From: Gaiellales bacterium
Lineage (GTDB): Bacteria; Actinomycetota; Thermoleophilia; RBG-16-64-13
Reading direction: 5' to 3'
Assembly: GCA_012719395.1 (NCBI GenBank)
Contig: JAAYAL010000078.1
Location: 1-52,968, forward strand
Length of the DNA stretch: 52,968 nucleotides
Position numbers and translations under genes: made by a program. This document shows, piece after piece, positions 23,327 through 32,527 of the stretch. The first letter of the stretch is position 1, and the number at the start of each line of letters is the position of its first letter. A model generated the notes under the pieces. The model was not told where the DNA came from, did not search any database, and saw nothing but the letters and a program-made list of their open reading frames with translations.

Positions 23327-23812
23327 CTAAGGGGTCAAGTGCGACGTGAGCGCATCCTGCCCCCGCGACAAATGCACCAGGGCATCCTTGTACTTCGCGT
23401 GCCGAAGACCGACGATCTCCAGTACCAACTGCACAAAGCGGCGGGCATTCGCGGGAAGCTCGTCTACGCTACCGTCCAGATAGAGCATCCCGTTGCCCAT
23501 GGCCATCCCCTCCACCTCGCGCACGGCGTGGAAGACGGTGCGGCTCAGAATCTGATCCAAGGAGAGGTCGAGCCCCTGCGTCTCCAAGTACTTGAGCAGC
23601 CTCCCACCCTCGGAGAGGCGGACCAAACCTCCATCGGAATCCATAAAGAGGATGACCGGTCCCTTGCTCGGGTAGACAAAGCCCGTGTCTGCAGCCAGCC
23701 GCTCCGGCCGTCTCAGCCAATTGAGAGCCTCCGACTGACCCGTCTGCAGCGCGCACCACCCCGCCTCCGTCAGCCTCCGGTAGCCCTCCGTTCCCTCAGC
23801 ATCCCTTTCCAT
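23327..23812 (-). CDS. Hypothetical protein, DUF1828-like
   Basis: The 161-residue protein is not firmly recognised. A central segment, ILFMDSDGGLVRLSEGGRLLKYLETQGLDLSLDQIL, resembles the DUF1828 pattern (a short beta strand pair over a DGG turn, then helices). No membrane segment or catalytic motif is seen. ATG 23812 with GAGG 5 bases upstream is preferred; the frame stays open to 23932 but that extension is Gly/Arg-rich and lacks a start with a ribosome site. It lies convergent with the selenoprotein gene. Confidence 0.65.
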   Translation of the reverse strand: MERDAEGTEGYRRLTEAGWCALQTGQSEALNWLRRPERLAADTGFVYPSKGPVILFMDSDGGLVRLSEGGRLLKYLETQGLDLSLDQILSRTVFHAVREVEGMAMGNGMLYLDGSVDELPANARRFVQLVLEIVGLRHAKYKDALVHLSRGQDALTSHLTP

Positions 23813-23960
23813 CACAACCTCACGTGTCTCCCTTGAGCGCCGACCTCCGCCTCCACCGCTGCGAGAGCGCACACAGCATCTTTGACCGATTGCATGCCTC
23901 CAGGCGCCACAAGGTACCCTCCACAGCAACACACGCCCAAGAGCCGGAACCGGGTCACAC

Positions 23961-24656
23961 TCATGGCAGAGCCGCGAGGAGGGCTACGATGGCCGGCGCA
24001 TAGACGATGGCGGGCAACAGATTGGCTACCCGGATCTCCTTGACCTCCATCAGTTTCAGGCCGATGGCAAGCACCAGCACGCCGCCCGCCGCCGTCAGCT
24101 CGGCAATCATGGTGTCTGTCATGATCTGCTGCGCATAGACGGCCAAGAGGGTGATGGCCCCTTGGTACACCAACACAGAGACGGCCGAGAACCCCACGCC
24201 CCAGCCCAGGGCAGCCGCGAACGCCACCGCCGAGAAGCCATCGAGGATGGCCTTGGTGACCAAAAGGCTATAGTCGCCACTCACTCCGTCCTGGATAGAT
24301 CCCACCACGGCCATGGGGCCGATGCAAAACAGGAGGCTGGCCGTGACGAAGCCTGCCGAGAAGGTGGACGAGGGGTCACGTGAGAGCCTTGATTCCAAGT
24401 AGTCGCCCATCCTCTTCAACCACTTCTCTATGTCCAGCACCTCGCCGGTGATGGCACCGAGCAGGACCGCGCCCATGACGATGAGGAAGTTGTGGCTCTC
24501 CAGCGCCATGTCGATCCCCAGGATCATGGTGAGGGCACCAAGGCTGTGCAGCACCGTCTCGCGAATCCGCTGCGGGAAGCGGCCACCGAGCATCACACCC
24601 AAAGCGCTGCCCAGGATCACCGCTCCCACATTTATGGCAGTTCCCAAACCTTGCAC
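23961..24656 (-). CDS. DUF554 family membrane protein (YqgA-like)
   Basis: The 231-residue protein has about six membrane helices and the family pattern GTAINVGAVILGSALGVMLGG at the start, LGIDMAL, GAITGEVLDIEKWL and, later, FIGSIQDG-like VVGSIQDGVSGDYSLLVTKAILDGFSAVAFA. Function is unknown; it may be a small-molecule transporter. GTG 24656 has GGAGG 8 bases upstream. It is divergent from the DUF1015 gene, with 57 bases between start codons. Confidence 0.9.
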   Translation of the reverse strand: MQGLGTAINVGAVILGSALGVMLGGRFPQRIRETVLHSLGALTMILGIDMALESHNFLIVMGAVLLGAITGEVLDIEKWLKRMGDYLESRLSRDPSSTFSAGFVTASLLFCIGPMAVVGSIQDGVSGDYSLLVTKAILDGFSAVAFAAALGWGVGFSAVSVLVYQGAITLLAVYAQQIMTDTMIAELTAAGGVLVLAIGLKLMEVKEIRVANLLPAIVYAPAIVALLAALP

Positions 24657-24697
24657 CCTGCGCACCTCCGCCTTCCAGCGGGTCGCCTGCCGGCCGG

Positions 24698-24706
24698 TGC
24701 TATTAT
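24698..24706 (+). promoter_or_regulatory. Extended -10 promoter of the DUF1015 gene, leaderless layout
   Basis: TGC-TATTAT is an extended -10, and exactly 7 bases separate it from ATG 24714, the same arrangement as at thrC. No Shine-Dalgarno sequence precedes the ATG. Confidence 0.55.
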
Positions 24707-24713
24707 CTGCCAC

Positions 24714-26066
<1,353 letters not shown>

Positions 26067-26110
26067 CCGGCGCCCTGCAGACACCTGGGACCCGCAGCCG
26101 GCCCCATGCC

Positions 26111-26884
26111 CTATTCCGCCCGCTCCTCGAACGGCGTGATGCACACCGCGTGGCCGTTGCCGTCCAGCCGGATGGCCGCCCCCTCCACCCAGACGTCCTC
26201 CTCCGCCACCTGAAACATCACGGGCATGCGGTGCAGGAACTTGTCGATGACCTGCTCCTTCCTGACCCCAATGACCGAGTCCCGCGAGCCGCACATGCCC
26301 ACGTCCGTCATGTAGGCGGTGCCCTTGGGCAGGACGCGTGCGTCCGCGGTGCGCACGTGGGTGTGTGTGCCCAGCACGGCGCTCACCCTGCCGTCCAGAT
26401 AGAAGCCCATGGCCACCTTTTCGCTGGTGGCTTCGGCGTGGAAATCAACCAGAATGTTGCGCACGCCGTGAAGCTCTGACAAGGCCTCGTCGATCACCTC
26501 GAAGGGTGACCGGGCGGGGGAAAGGCACATCTCGCCACTGAGGTTGACGACACCGAGTCGGCCACCGGGCACGTCAACGATGGTGACGCCGCGGCCAGGA
26601 TTGCTGGGAAGAAAGTTGAAGGGGCGCACGATGCGGGGCTGCTCGTCCAGGTAGGAGTAGATGTCACGGTAGCGCCAGATGTGGTTGCCGGTGGTGATGA
26701 CGTCGACGCCCCCGGAGAACAGCCGATCCGCCACTTTGGGCGTGATCCCGGTCCCGTTGGCCGCGTTCTCGCCGTTGACCACCACGGCATCCGCCTCAAA
26801 GCGGCGGCGCAGCTCAGGCAGCTTGGCCAGCAACCGCTCGCGACCAGGCCTGCCCACCACATCGGCGAAGAACAACACTATCAA
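26111..26884 (-). CDS. YmdB-family metallophosphoesterase
   Basis: The 257-residue protein matches the TIGR00282/YmdB family: FFADVVGRPGRERL (first metal Asp), VVVNGENAANGTGITPK, VDVITTGNHIWRYRDIY, NILVDFHAEATSEKVAMGFYLDG, VLGTHTHVRTADARVLPKGTAYMTDVGMCG. Family members hydrolyse 2',3'-cyclic nucleotides and influence stress or sporulation programmes. TTG 26884 is chosen because it aligns with the usual N-terminus and GGGAAGGGA lies upstream; ATG 26908 is the alternative. It is convergent with the DUF1015 gene. Confidence 0.94.
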   Translation of the reverse strand: MIVLFFADVVGRPGRERLLAKLPELRRRFEADAVVVNGENAANGTGITPKVADRLFSGGVDVITTGNHIWRYRDIYSYLDEQPRIVRPFNFLPSNPGRGVTIVDVPGGRLGVVNLSGEMCLSPARSPFEVIDEALSELHGVRNILVDFHAEATSEKVAMGFYLDGRVSAVLGTHTHVRTADARVLPKGTAYMTDVGMCGSRDSVIGVRKEQVIDKFLHRMPVMFQVAEEDVWVEGAAIRLDGNGHAVCITPFEERAE

Positions 26885-27095
26885 GACAATCCCTTCCCTG
26901 CCGAGCATACGGGCCCGGAGAGACCCGCTCCACGTTCCGCACTGGTGACGATCGCCACCCGCCACTCAGTCTACCGCACCGTCGCCCGATGCCTGTCCAC
27001 CACGGCTCCAACTTCGGCCCAAAGTCCCATGGCCCCTCACCGGCGGCCCTCCCTAGAGTCGAACGTGACCCAACCCCACAGCGGAGGAGGATGCA

Positions 27096-28304
27096 GTGGC
27101 ACCACCCGTGTTTCGAAGTCAACGAAGATCTCTGACCACGCTCAACCAACCGGCCACGCCTGCGGGCGCGCCGCAGTGCGGCCATCCGGGACGCTCGGTC
27201 GGGACCGGCGGCCCTGACGCATGGTGGCACCGACCACCGCGCCGTTCCGTAGTGCTGAGTGCGGCGGCGGCGGGAACCGCCCTGCTGCTGGGCCTCCTGC
27301 TCATGGGGCAGATGGCCGTGGCCGCTCCGGCCACCGGCGGACCGGCGGAATCCCTCGCCCCCACCACCCTCTCCGAGGGCGAAACGTTCGCCGTGTTGCC
27401 CTGGGGAAGTGGAGAGGGACAGGTGGGAAGGTCATCACCTGAGCAGGGCCTGGACCGAGGGCCCGAGGCACTGGCAGTGGCACCGGACGGTCGCGTTGCC
27501 GTGCTGGACTCGGTCAACTCCCGCGTGGTGACGCTGAGCGCGGACGGCGTATCCAGCGGTGACTTCTCCTTGCCCCTCAGCAATCCCCGCTATCTGGCCG
27601 CCAGCAACGACCGGGTAGCCGCCCTCGACCCTGATGACAGTCGACGGGTGATCGTGGCCACGTGGTCTGGAAAGACGCTGGAGAGCGCCGAAGTGCCCGC
27701 CACCGAGCAACCGGCCACCGGGATCTTCCTGGAGGATGAGCAGGTGTGGATGGAGATTGGGCACTCGCGCTGTTTGCTGCTCTCCGGTGGGGGTCGCACG
27801 CATACCGGCGAGGAGACCCGCGCGGGCAGGCCCGTGAGTGCCGACCGCAACGACGCCTGGTTCGTGGCTACACTCGAAGCCGGCGGAGAGGCCCTGGTGG
27901 AGTCGGCGACTGATGACCCGGCCGCCACCGCCGCGTCTGCCCGGCATGAAGGGCAGGAGGTGGGCACCGCGTCCTCGCCTCCAGTGCGCACCAAGACGGA
28001 CTTCGGCCTCCCCTTGGAGCACCTGGTGGCGGTGGAAGCCGACGACCAGGGTCGGATGCACATAGGCGCCCGCATGGCCGGCAACAAGGACGAGTCCCGC
28101 CTGGTGGTGGCGCGCTTCGCGCCGCAAACCCTGCAGAGTGACGGCGCACAGGCAACACCTTCTTCGCTCCTCCTCTTCGCGGAAGCCTCCGGCCCTTACC
28201 TGGGCGTTCCATTCGTTGTGGCGCCGGACGGCCGCGTGCTGCAGCCGGTGGGCGACGCCGATGCCTACCGTATCCTGGTCCACCGTCTACCGGAAGAGAA
28301 CTGA
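27096..28304 (+). CDS. Secreted or membrane-anchored protein with propeller-like repeats
   Basis: GGAGGAGG lies 5 bases before the GTG start. The 402-residue product has a long basic N-terminal region and one hydrophobic helix at about residues 53-76, ending AVAAPA, then a soluble domain with NHL/PQQ-like units such as EALAVAPDGRVAVLDSVNSRVVTL and NPRYLAASNDRVAALDPDDS. I do not recognise a specific family. Its stop TGA is 1 base before the ATG of the NlpC/P60-type gene, so the two form an operon and this protein may act at the cell wall too. Confidence 0.7.
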   Translation: MAPPVFRSQRRSLTTLNQPATPAGAPQCGHPGRSVGTGGPDAWWHRPPRRSVVLSAAAAGTALLLGLLLMGQMAVAAPATGGPAESLAPTTLSEGETFAVLPWGSGEGQVGRSSPEQGLDRGPEALAVAPDGRVAVLDSVNSRVVTLSADGVSSGDFSLPLSNPRYLAASNDRVAALDPDDSRRVIVATWSGKTLESAEVPATEQPATGIFLEDEQVWMEIGHSRCLLLSGGGRTHTGEETRAGRPVSADRNDAWFVATLEAGGEALVESATDDPAATAASARHEGQEVGTASSPPVRTKTDFGLPLEHLVAVEADDQGRMHIGARMAGNKDESRLVVARFAPQTLQSDGAQATPSSLLLFAEASGPYLGVPFVVAPDGRVLQPVGDADAYRILVHRLPEEN

Positions 28305-28305
28305 G

Positions 28306-29280
28306 ATGAGCAGGCTCAATGGAAAACTCACCCTCGGCTTCCTGCTGCTCGGCGCAGTGCTCTCCCTGGCCTGGGCGCCGCCGGCCGCGGCCGCTTCCAT
28401 TCCCACCATGACACGGGCCGAGATCATTGCGCGGGCCGAATCCGCGCTGGGAACCGCCTACACCTGGGGAGGCGAGAGCTGGGTACCGGACACGGCGTCG
28501 GGGGCAGGGCCGGACTGCTCAGGACTGGTCCTCAAATGCTGGGAAGTGCCGCGTCAGCTTCTCTACCAGGAGGAGGACGGCGTAAATGCCAGTATCACGC
28601 CCCGTTACACCACAGGCGAGTTCAAGTACAACTCCGGACCCTGGTATTCACTGACGTCCCGCTCCAGCCTGGCCGCGGGGGACATCATGGTGAAGCACCA
28701 GAATGGGGGCGGCCATGTGGTCCTCTACGCCGAAGGAGACGCTTGGGGCTATCCCATCGTCTACGAAGCACCCTACACCGGAGCCACCGTGCGCCGCGCC
28801 AGCCGGTACCTCAGCCAAGAGTACCAGCCACGTCGCCGCGAATCCCTCAGCAGCAGCGGTATCCTGCTGGACAACCCCACGGCCAAGAGCACCGGCGGCA
28901 CCGCCGTCGGAGGCAACTGGACCCCATCCACCAGCGTCGCCGGCTACCACGGCTTCGACTACCAGGTCCACGCCGCCAGCACCACCAGAGCCTGGGCCCG
29001 CTGGACACCGCGGCTACCTGCCAGCGGCTACTACTATGTGTACCTGCGCTGGACGGCGTGGCCCAACCGAGCCACCAACGCCAAGGTCACCATCAACACC
29101 GCTTGGGGTCAGCAGGTCAAGTACGTCAACCAGCGGATCAACGGGGGCTCCTGGTACAGCCTGGGCCGCTACTACATGAAGGCCGGCTACGCCACCGGAG
29201 CTGGGAGCGTCGCCGTTCACGCCACCGGCGCCAATGGGTACGTCGTAGCCGACGCCGCCCTCTTCGTACCGGCGCAGTAG
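28306..29280 (+). CDS. Secreted NlpC/P60-type wall hydrolase with golvesin-like C-terminal domain
   Basis: The 324-residue protein has a signal peptide (about residues 1-30, ending AAAAS), then an NlpC/P60-like domain: RAESALGTAYTWGGESW, the catalytic Cys in GPDCSGLVLK, and the His in GGGHVVLYAEGD. Residues from about 195 on, with YHGFDYQVHA, ARWTPRLPASGYYYVYLRWT and a final VVADAALF, resemble the golvesin C-terminal-like beta-sandwich (xanthan-lyase-associated) that binds surface polysaccharide. Role: cleavage of peptide crosslinks in peptidoglycan. It is coupled to the upstream gene and faces the SLH island across a terminator. Confidence 0.87.
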   Translation: MSRLNGKLTLGFLLLGAVLSLAWAPPAAAASIPTMTRAEIIARAESALGTAYTWGGESWVPDTASGAGPDCSGLVLKCWEVPRQLLYQEEDGVNASITPRYTTGEFKYNSGPWYSLTSRSSLAAGDIMVKHQNGGGHVVLYAEGDAWGYPIVYEAPYTGATVRRASRYLSQEYQPRRRESLSSSGILLDNPTAKSTGGTAVGGNWTPSTSVAGYHGFDYQVHAASTTRAWARWTPRLPASGYYYVYLRWTAWPNRATNAKVTINTAWGQQVKYVNQRINGGSWYSLGRYYMKAGYATGAGSVAVHATGANGYVVADAALFVPAQ

Positions 29281-29312
29281 CGGTTCTCGACCAAAGAAGG
29301 ACTTTGGTTCAT

Positions 29313-29343
29313 GTGCAGTCCCGTTTCCAGGGCGGGACTGCAC
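29313..29343. terminator. Bidirectional terminator between convergent wall-protein genes
   Basis: A perfect 11-bp stem (29313-29323 with 29333-29343) with a 9-base loop lies between the NlpC/P60-type gene (plus) and the CAP-SLH gene (minus). Confidence 0.7.
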
Positions 29344-29347
29344 CTCG

Positions 29348-30601
29348 TTACCGCATGACGTTCCAAAGTATCTGCGCCACCTCGGCGCGGGTGGCCTGGG
29401 ACCAGGGATTCCAGCCGGAACCCAAGCCCTCGATCCCCACCAGCAACCCGCTGCATTCGGCCACGACCATATTGGTGTCGTGCGTCTGGTCGCCTGTACC
29501 CGGCACCGGGCAGTCGTAGCCTTGTGGCGGTGTCTCAAGCACCTCCGGCGCGTACTGTTGCGCTCCCCGCACAACCATGGTAACCGCTTGCGCCCGGCTG
29601 ATAGCCGCCCACGGCGCGTACATGCTGTTACCCACGCCCAAGGCAAGGCCGCTGAGTGCCGCCGCCGCCACGTAGTCATGCGGGTAGAGGTCGGTGGGGT
29701 TGTCAAGTCCCATATCGGAGAACCAGCAGGCCAGATCTTCGCTCACGGCCAGATGGAAGACCCCGCACACCATCTTGGCGAACTGCGCGCGATTCACCGC
29801 CTCCGCGGGCCGGAACTCCTGCTGATCCCCCACCACAAAGCCGCCAATGATGCCCGCCTCCTGCAAACCCATCACCGCCTGGTAGTAGGGAGCGCTGGGG
29901 GGGACGTCGACGAAGAAGGGCGCGGGACCACTCGTGGTGGTGGTGCTGGACCCCGTGGTGGTGCTGGACCCCGTGGTGGTGGTGGACACCGTGGTGGTGG
30001 TGGAGGGCGGTGAAGTGGTTGTGGTGGTGGCAGCACTCCCCTGGGCCGTGGGATCCACCCAGCCGCCCAGGTCCACGGTCCAGTAGTAGCCGTAGGCAGA
30101 GCCGGCACGATAGAAGCGCGAGATGCCGACCACCTTGTAGGACGATCTCAGCAGTTCCCGGCGATGAACGTCCGAGCCCACCCAGACGTCCAACACCTGC
30201 CGAGCCGTCACGCAACCGGCCGCGATGATCTCGCCCTTGTAAGTGGCATAGTCGTAGCCACACAGCGCCATGCGGCGGAAGGGGTCGGAGCCGGCAGGGA
30301 AGTAATCGGAGGCCTGAGTGATGTGGCCGAAGAAGCCGTACTTGGACATGTCAGAACTGTGACGCAGGGCCGCCACGGAGAGGAGGTCGCTGGCCACCAG
30401 AGGCTCCAGCCCATTGTCCTCCCGGTACTCATTCAGCAGTTGCAGGAATGTTGTCTCCTCCGTGGAGTGAGTGAGAGCGACGGCCGCTGTCCGCCCCACG
30501 AGGAGCACACTTGCCCCCGCGATCAGCAACAGCACCACCCACACCCACACCCGCTTCGTCCCGAAACCGCTCACACCCGCCCGCCGGTCCGGTTTGACCA
30601 T
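29348..30601 (-). CDS. CAP-domain protein with C-terminal SLH repeats
   Basis: The 417-residue protein has an N-terminal membrane/signal helix (about residues 17-38), a CAP/SCP-like domain (LLNEYREDNGLEPLVASDLLSVAALRHSSDM, GHITQ, then HRRELLRSSYKVVGI and YYWTVDLGG), a Thr/Ser-rich linker (about residues 188-232, encoded by a GTGGTG-type repeat on the plus strand), and three SLH repeats to the end, with VNRAQFAKM, ISRAQAVTM and ATRAEVAQI motifs. SLH repeats bind pyruvylated wall polysaccharide. AGGAGG lies upstream of the ATG, which overlaps the stop of the preceding SLH gene (TGATG). Confidence 0.92.
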   Translation of the reverse strand: MVKPDRRAGVSGFGTKRVWVWVVLLLIAGASVLLVGRTAAVALTHSTEETTFLQLLNEYREDNGLEPLVASDLLSVAALRHSSDMSKYGFFGHITQASDYFPAGSDPFRRMALCGYDYATYKGEIIAAGCVTARQVLDVWVGSDVHRRELLRSSYKVVGISRFYRAGSAYGYYWTVDLGGWVDPTAQGSAATTTTTSPPSTTTTVSTTTTGSSTTTGSSTTTTSGPAPFFVDVPPSAPYYQAVMGLQEAGIIGGFVVGDQQEFRPAEAVNRAQFAKMVCGVFHLAVSEDLACWFSDMGLDNPTDLYPHDYVAAAALSGLALGVGNSMYAPWAAISRAQAVTMVVRGAQQYAPEVLETPPQGYDCPVPGTGDQTHDTNMVVAECSGLLVGIEGLGSGWNPWSQATRAEVAQILWNVMR

Positions 30602-32286
30602 CAGAGGACCTCCTGGGTTTGGATCACCACTCTTCGCAGCAACAGCGGACTGACGTTGCCGGCCTCGTCCGTGGCCTGCGCGGCCAAGGTCCAGGCCCCA
30701 TCCGTCAGACGCACGGGACCCCACTCCGCTTGATACAGGCCCTCACCGTTCACCGTCTCGTCGGAGGAGAGAAGCGCGAATTGCTGTGGGCCGGGTTGGT
30801 CACCTACAAGGTCCGTGGGCGCATACAAGAACGTCACCCGACCGATGCTCCCTACGAACGACGTTACGTCCGACGCAAGATCGTAGGCCAGGACGGTGAA
30901 GCCCGGAGTGTGTTCCGTGATCAGAAGAGGCTCGCCTGTCCCCGGATCCTGAGGCTGAATGATCGCCGCCCACGGAGCCACCGTATCGACGGTGATCCGG
31001 ACGTCCTCCGCCCGGCCGGTGTTGCCGGCTTCATCCTCCGCCGTTGCTCTGAGCACATACCTTCCATCAGGGAGGGCCAAGGCACCCCAATCGGCACTGA
31101 ATGGAGACGAAGCATCAACCGAGATCTGGAAGAAGGCGGCTGCGGGCTCATCCGGCGCGTACTGGAATGCAATCTCTGCAACCGCCGAGACGGCATCTGT
31201 AGCGTTCGCCCGGAACACCGGAGCGGGAACAGATACAACGCTCCCGTCGGCCGGTTCGAAGATCACAACCTCGGGCGGGCCGGCATCAACCACGTACTCC
31301 ACCGGCGCGGACGATTCCGACCACAACATGCGCTTGTTGCGCACCCGGGCCGTCAACTCATGCCTGCCCTCGGCCAAAGGCGCCTCCGCCGGGATGCGCA
31401 GCGAGAAATCGCCCGAAGCTTCATCAGCGTACACGGCGGCCACGGCCAAGGTCTTGCCGTCGAAGGCATCATAAAGGGTCACCAAGCCGCCGGGGAGGGT
31501 CTTGCCGCTCACCGTGGGGCAGCCCTCGGGAGAGGGGCCTACCGGGTAGGTGACCAGCGAAGTGGGGGCGGCCGGCGATCCAAGAACTACCTCATCCAGC
31601 GCCTGGTACGTCCGCAGCACCATGACTACCGCCTGGGCCCGACTGAGCGACGACTGTGGAGCGAGGTAGAAATACGCGCCCGACCGCGAACCATTCACTA
31701 CATCGTGGTACACCAAGTAGCCGGTGGTAGCACGGTGCACCATATCCAGTTGGGCGAGGTCACTGAATACCCCCAGCCAGGGGCCGGCCTCTCCCTGATA
31801 CCAGGCCTGCAAATTGGGATAGCTGCGCTGCAGACCCCAGATGACCGCCATAGCCCGCAACTCGGCCTCAGAGAGGAACCGGGCCAGGATGGAGTTGGCC
31901 TGCTGGCGCGTGATGGGGTCATCCGGGCCAAACTCGCCGTTCCCATAGCCACCCACGATACCGGCGGCGAACGCCCCCTCCACGTAGGCGTACAGCGGAT
32001 GAGAGGCAGGCACATCGTCAAAGGAGGGAGTGGGCGGCACAGTGACGTCCAATCCGAAACCGTTGACGGCCATCTTGGCCAACTGGGCCCTGGTGACGGA
32101 TTGATGGGGCCGGAAGCTGCCGTCATCGTAGCCCGTGGCCACCGTCCACACCTGATCGGCAGTGACGCCGTACGTGGACAGCCACTGCTCGTCCGAGATG
32201 TCGCCCCACCGGTCCGTCGCCAGCGCGGCACCGGGAGCCACGATGGCCAGCACCACCAGCGCCGCAAGCATCGCAATCAATCGCAC
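30601..32286 (-). CDS. SLH protein with Ig-like domains
   Basis: The 561-residue protein has a signal peptide (about residues 1-23, ending ALA), three SLH repeats (FRPHQSVTRAQLAKMAV, FGPDDPITRQQANSILARF and SSLSRAQAVVMVL), then several beta-sandwich domains with recurring DGRYVLRATAEDEAGNTG and DGAWTLAAQATDEAGNVS segments, a bacterial Ig-like pattern. The GTG at 32286 gives a good signal peptide, but no clear ribosome site. The N-terminal SLH placement is like the main S-layer protein next door. Likely an S-layer-associated surface protein; no enzymatic motif is visible. Confidence 0.87.
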   Translation of the reverse strand: MRLIAMLAALVVLAIVAPGAALATDRWGDISDEQWLSTYGVTADQVWTVATGYDDGSFRPHQSVTRAQLAKMAVNGFGLDVTVPPTPSFDDVPASHPLYAYVEGAFAAGIVGGYGNGEFGPDDPITRQQANSILARFLSEAELRAMAVIWGLQRSYPNLQAWYQGEAGPWLGVFSDLAQLDMVHRATTGYLVYHDVVNGSRSGAYFYLAPQSSLSRAQAVVMVLRTYQALDEVVLGSPAAPTSLVTYPVGPSPEGCPTVSGKTLPGGLVTLYDAFDGKTLAVAAVYADEASGDFSLRIPAEAPLAEGRHELTARVRNKRMLWSESSAPVEYVVDAGPPEVVIFEPADGSVVSVPAPVFRANATDAVSAVAEIAFQYAPDEPAAAFFQISVDASSPFSADWGALALPDGRYVLRATAEDEAGNTGRAEDVRITVDTVAPWAAIIQPQDPGTGEPLLITEHTPGFTVLAYDLASDVTSFVGSIGRVTFLYAPTDLVGDQPGPQQFALLSSDETVNGEGLYQAEWGPVRLTDGAWTLAAQATDEAGNVSPLLLRRVVIQTQEVL

Positions 32287-32446
32287 CGCACGATGACAGT
32301 CCAGACCCGTCTCCTCTCCAGCCGGAGGCCACCTGAGCGCTGGCAGCGAGTCTAGCAGACGAGCGGCTGCGATAGGCGAGACTTGGCACTACCTCCTCGC
32401 TCGGGGACTTCCACCCATGAGCACTCGGTGTGCCAGACGTTGAAAG

Positions 32447-32480
32447 GGGTGGGGGCCCGCCTTGCGGCGGGCCCCCACCC
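32447..32480 (-). terminator. Terminator of the S-layer gene
   Basis: A perfect 15-bp stem (32447-32461 with 32466-32480) with loop TTGC lies 48 bases past the stop of the S-layer gene and is followed on the minus strand by CTTTCAACG. It separates that gene from the next SLH gene and would let the S-layer transcript accumulate independently. Confidence 0.8.
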
Positions 32481-32527
32481 AACTCGGACTTGCTTGTTAG
32501 CAGCTGTCGCTTTCTAGCGCGTCAAGC

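Noticed and set aside
29925-30030. GTGGTG-type tandem repeats as a CRISPR or regulatory repeat
   Set aside because: They encode the Thr/Ser-rich linker between the CAP domain and the SLH repeats; units are short and in frame, without spacers.
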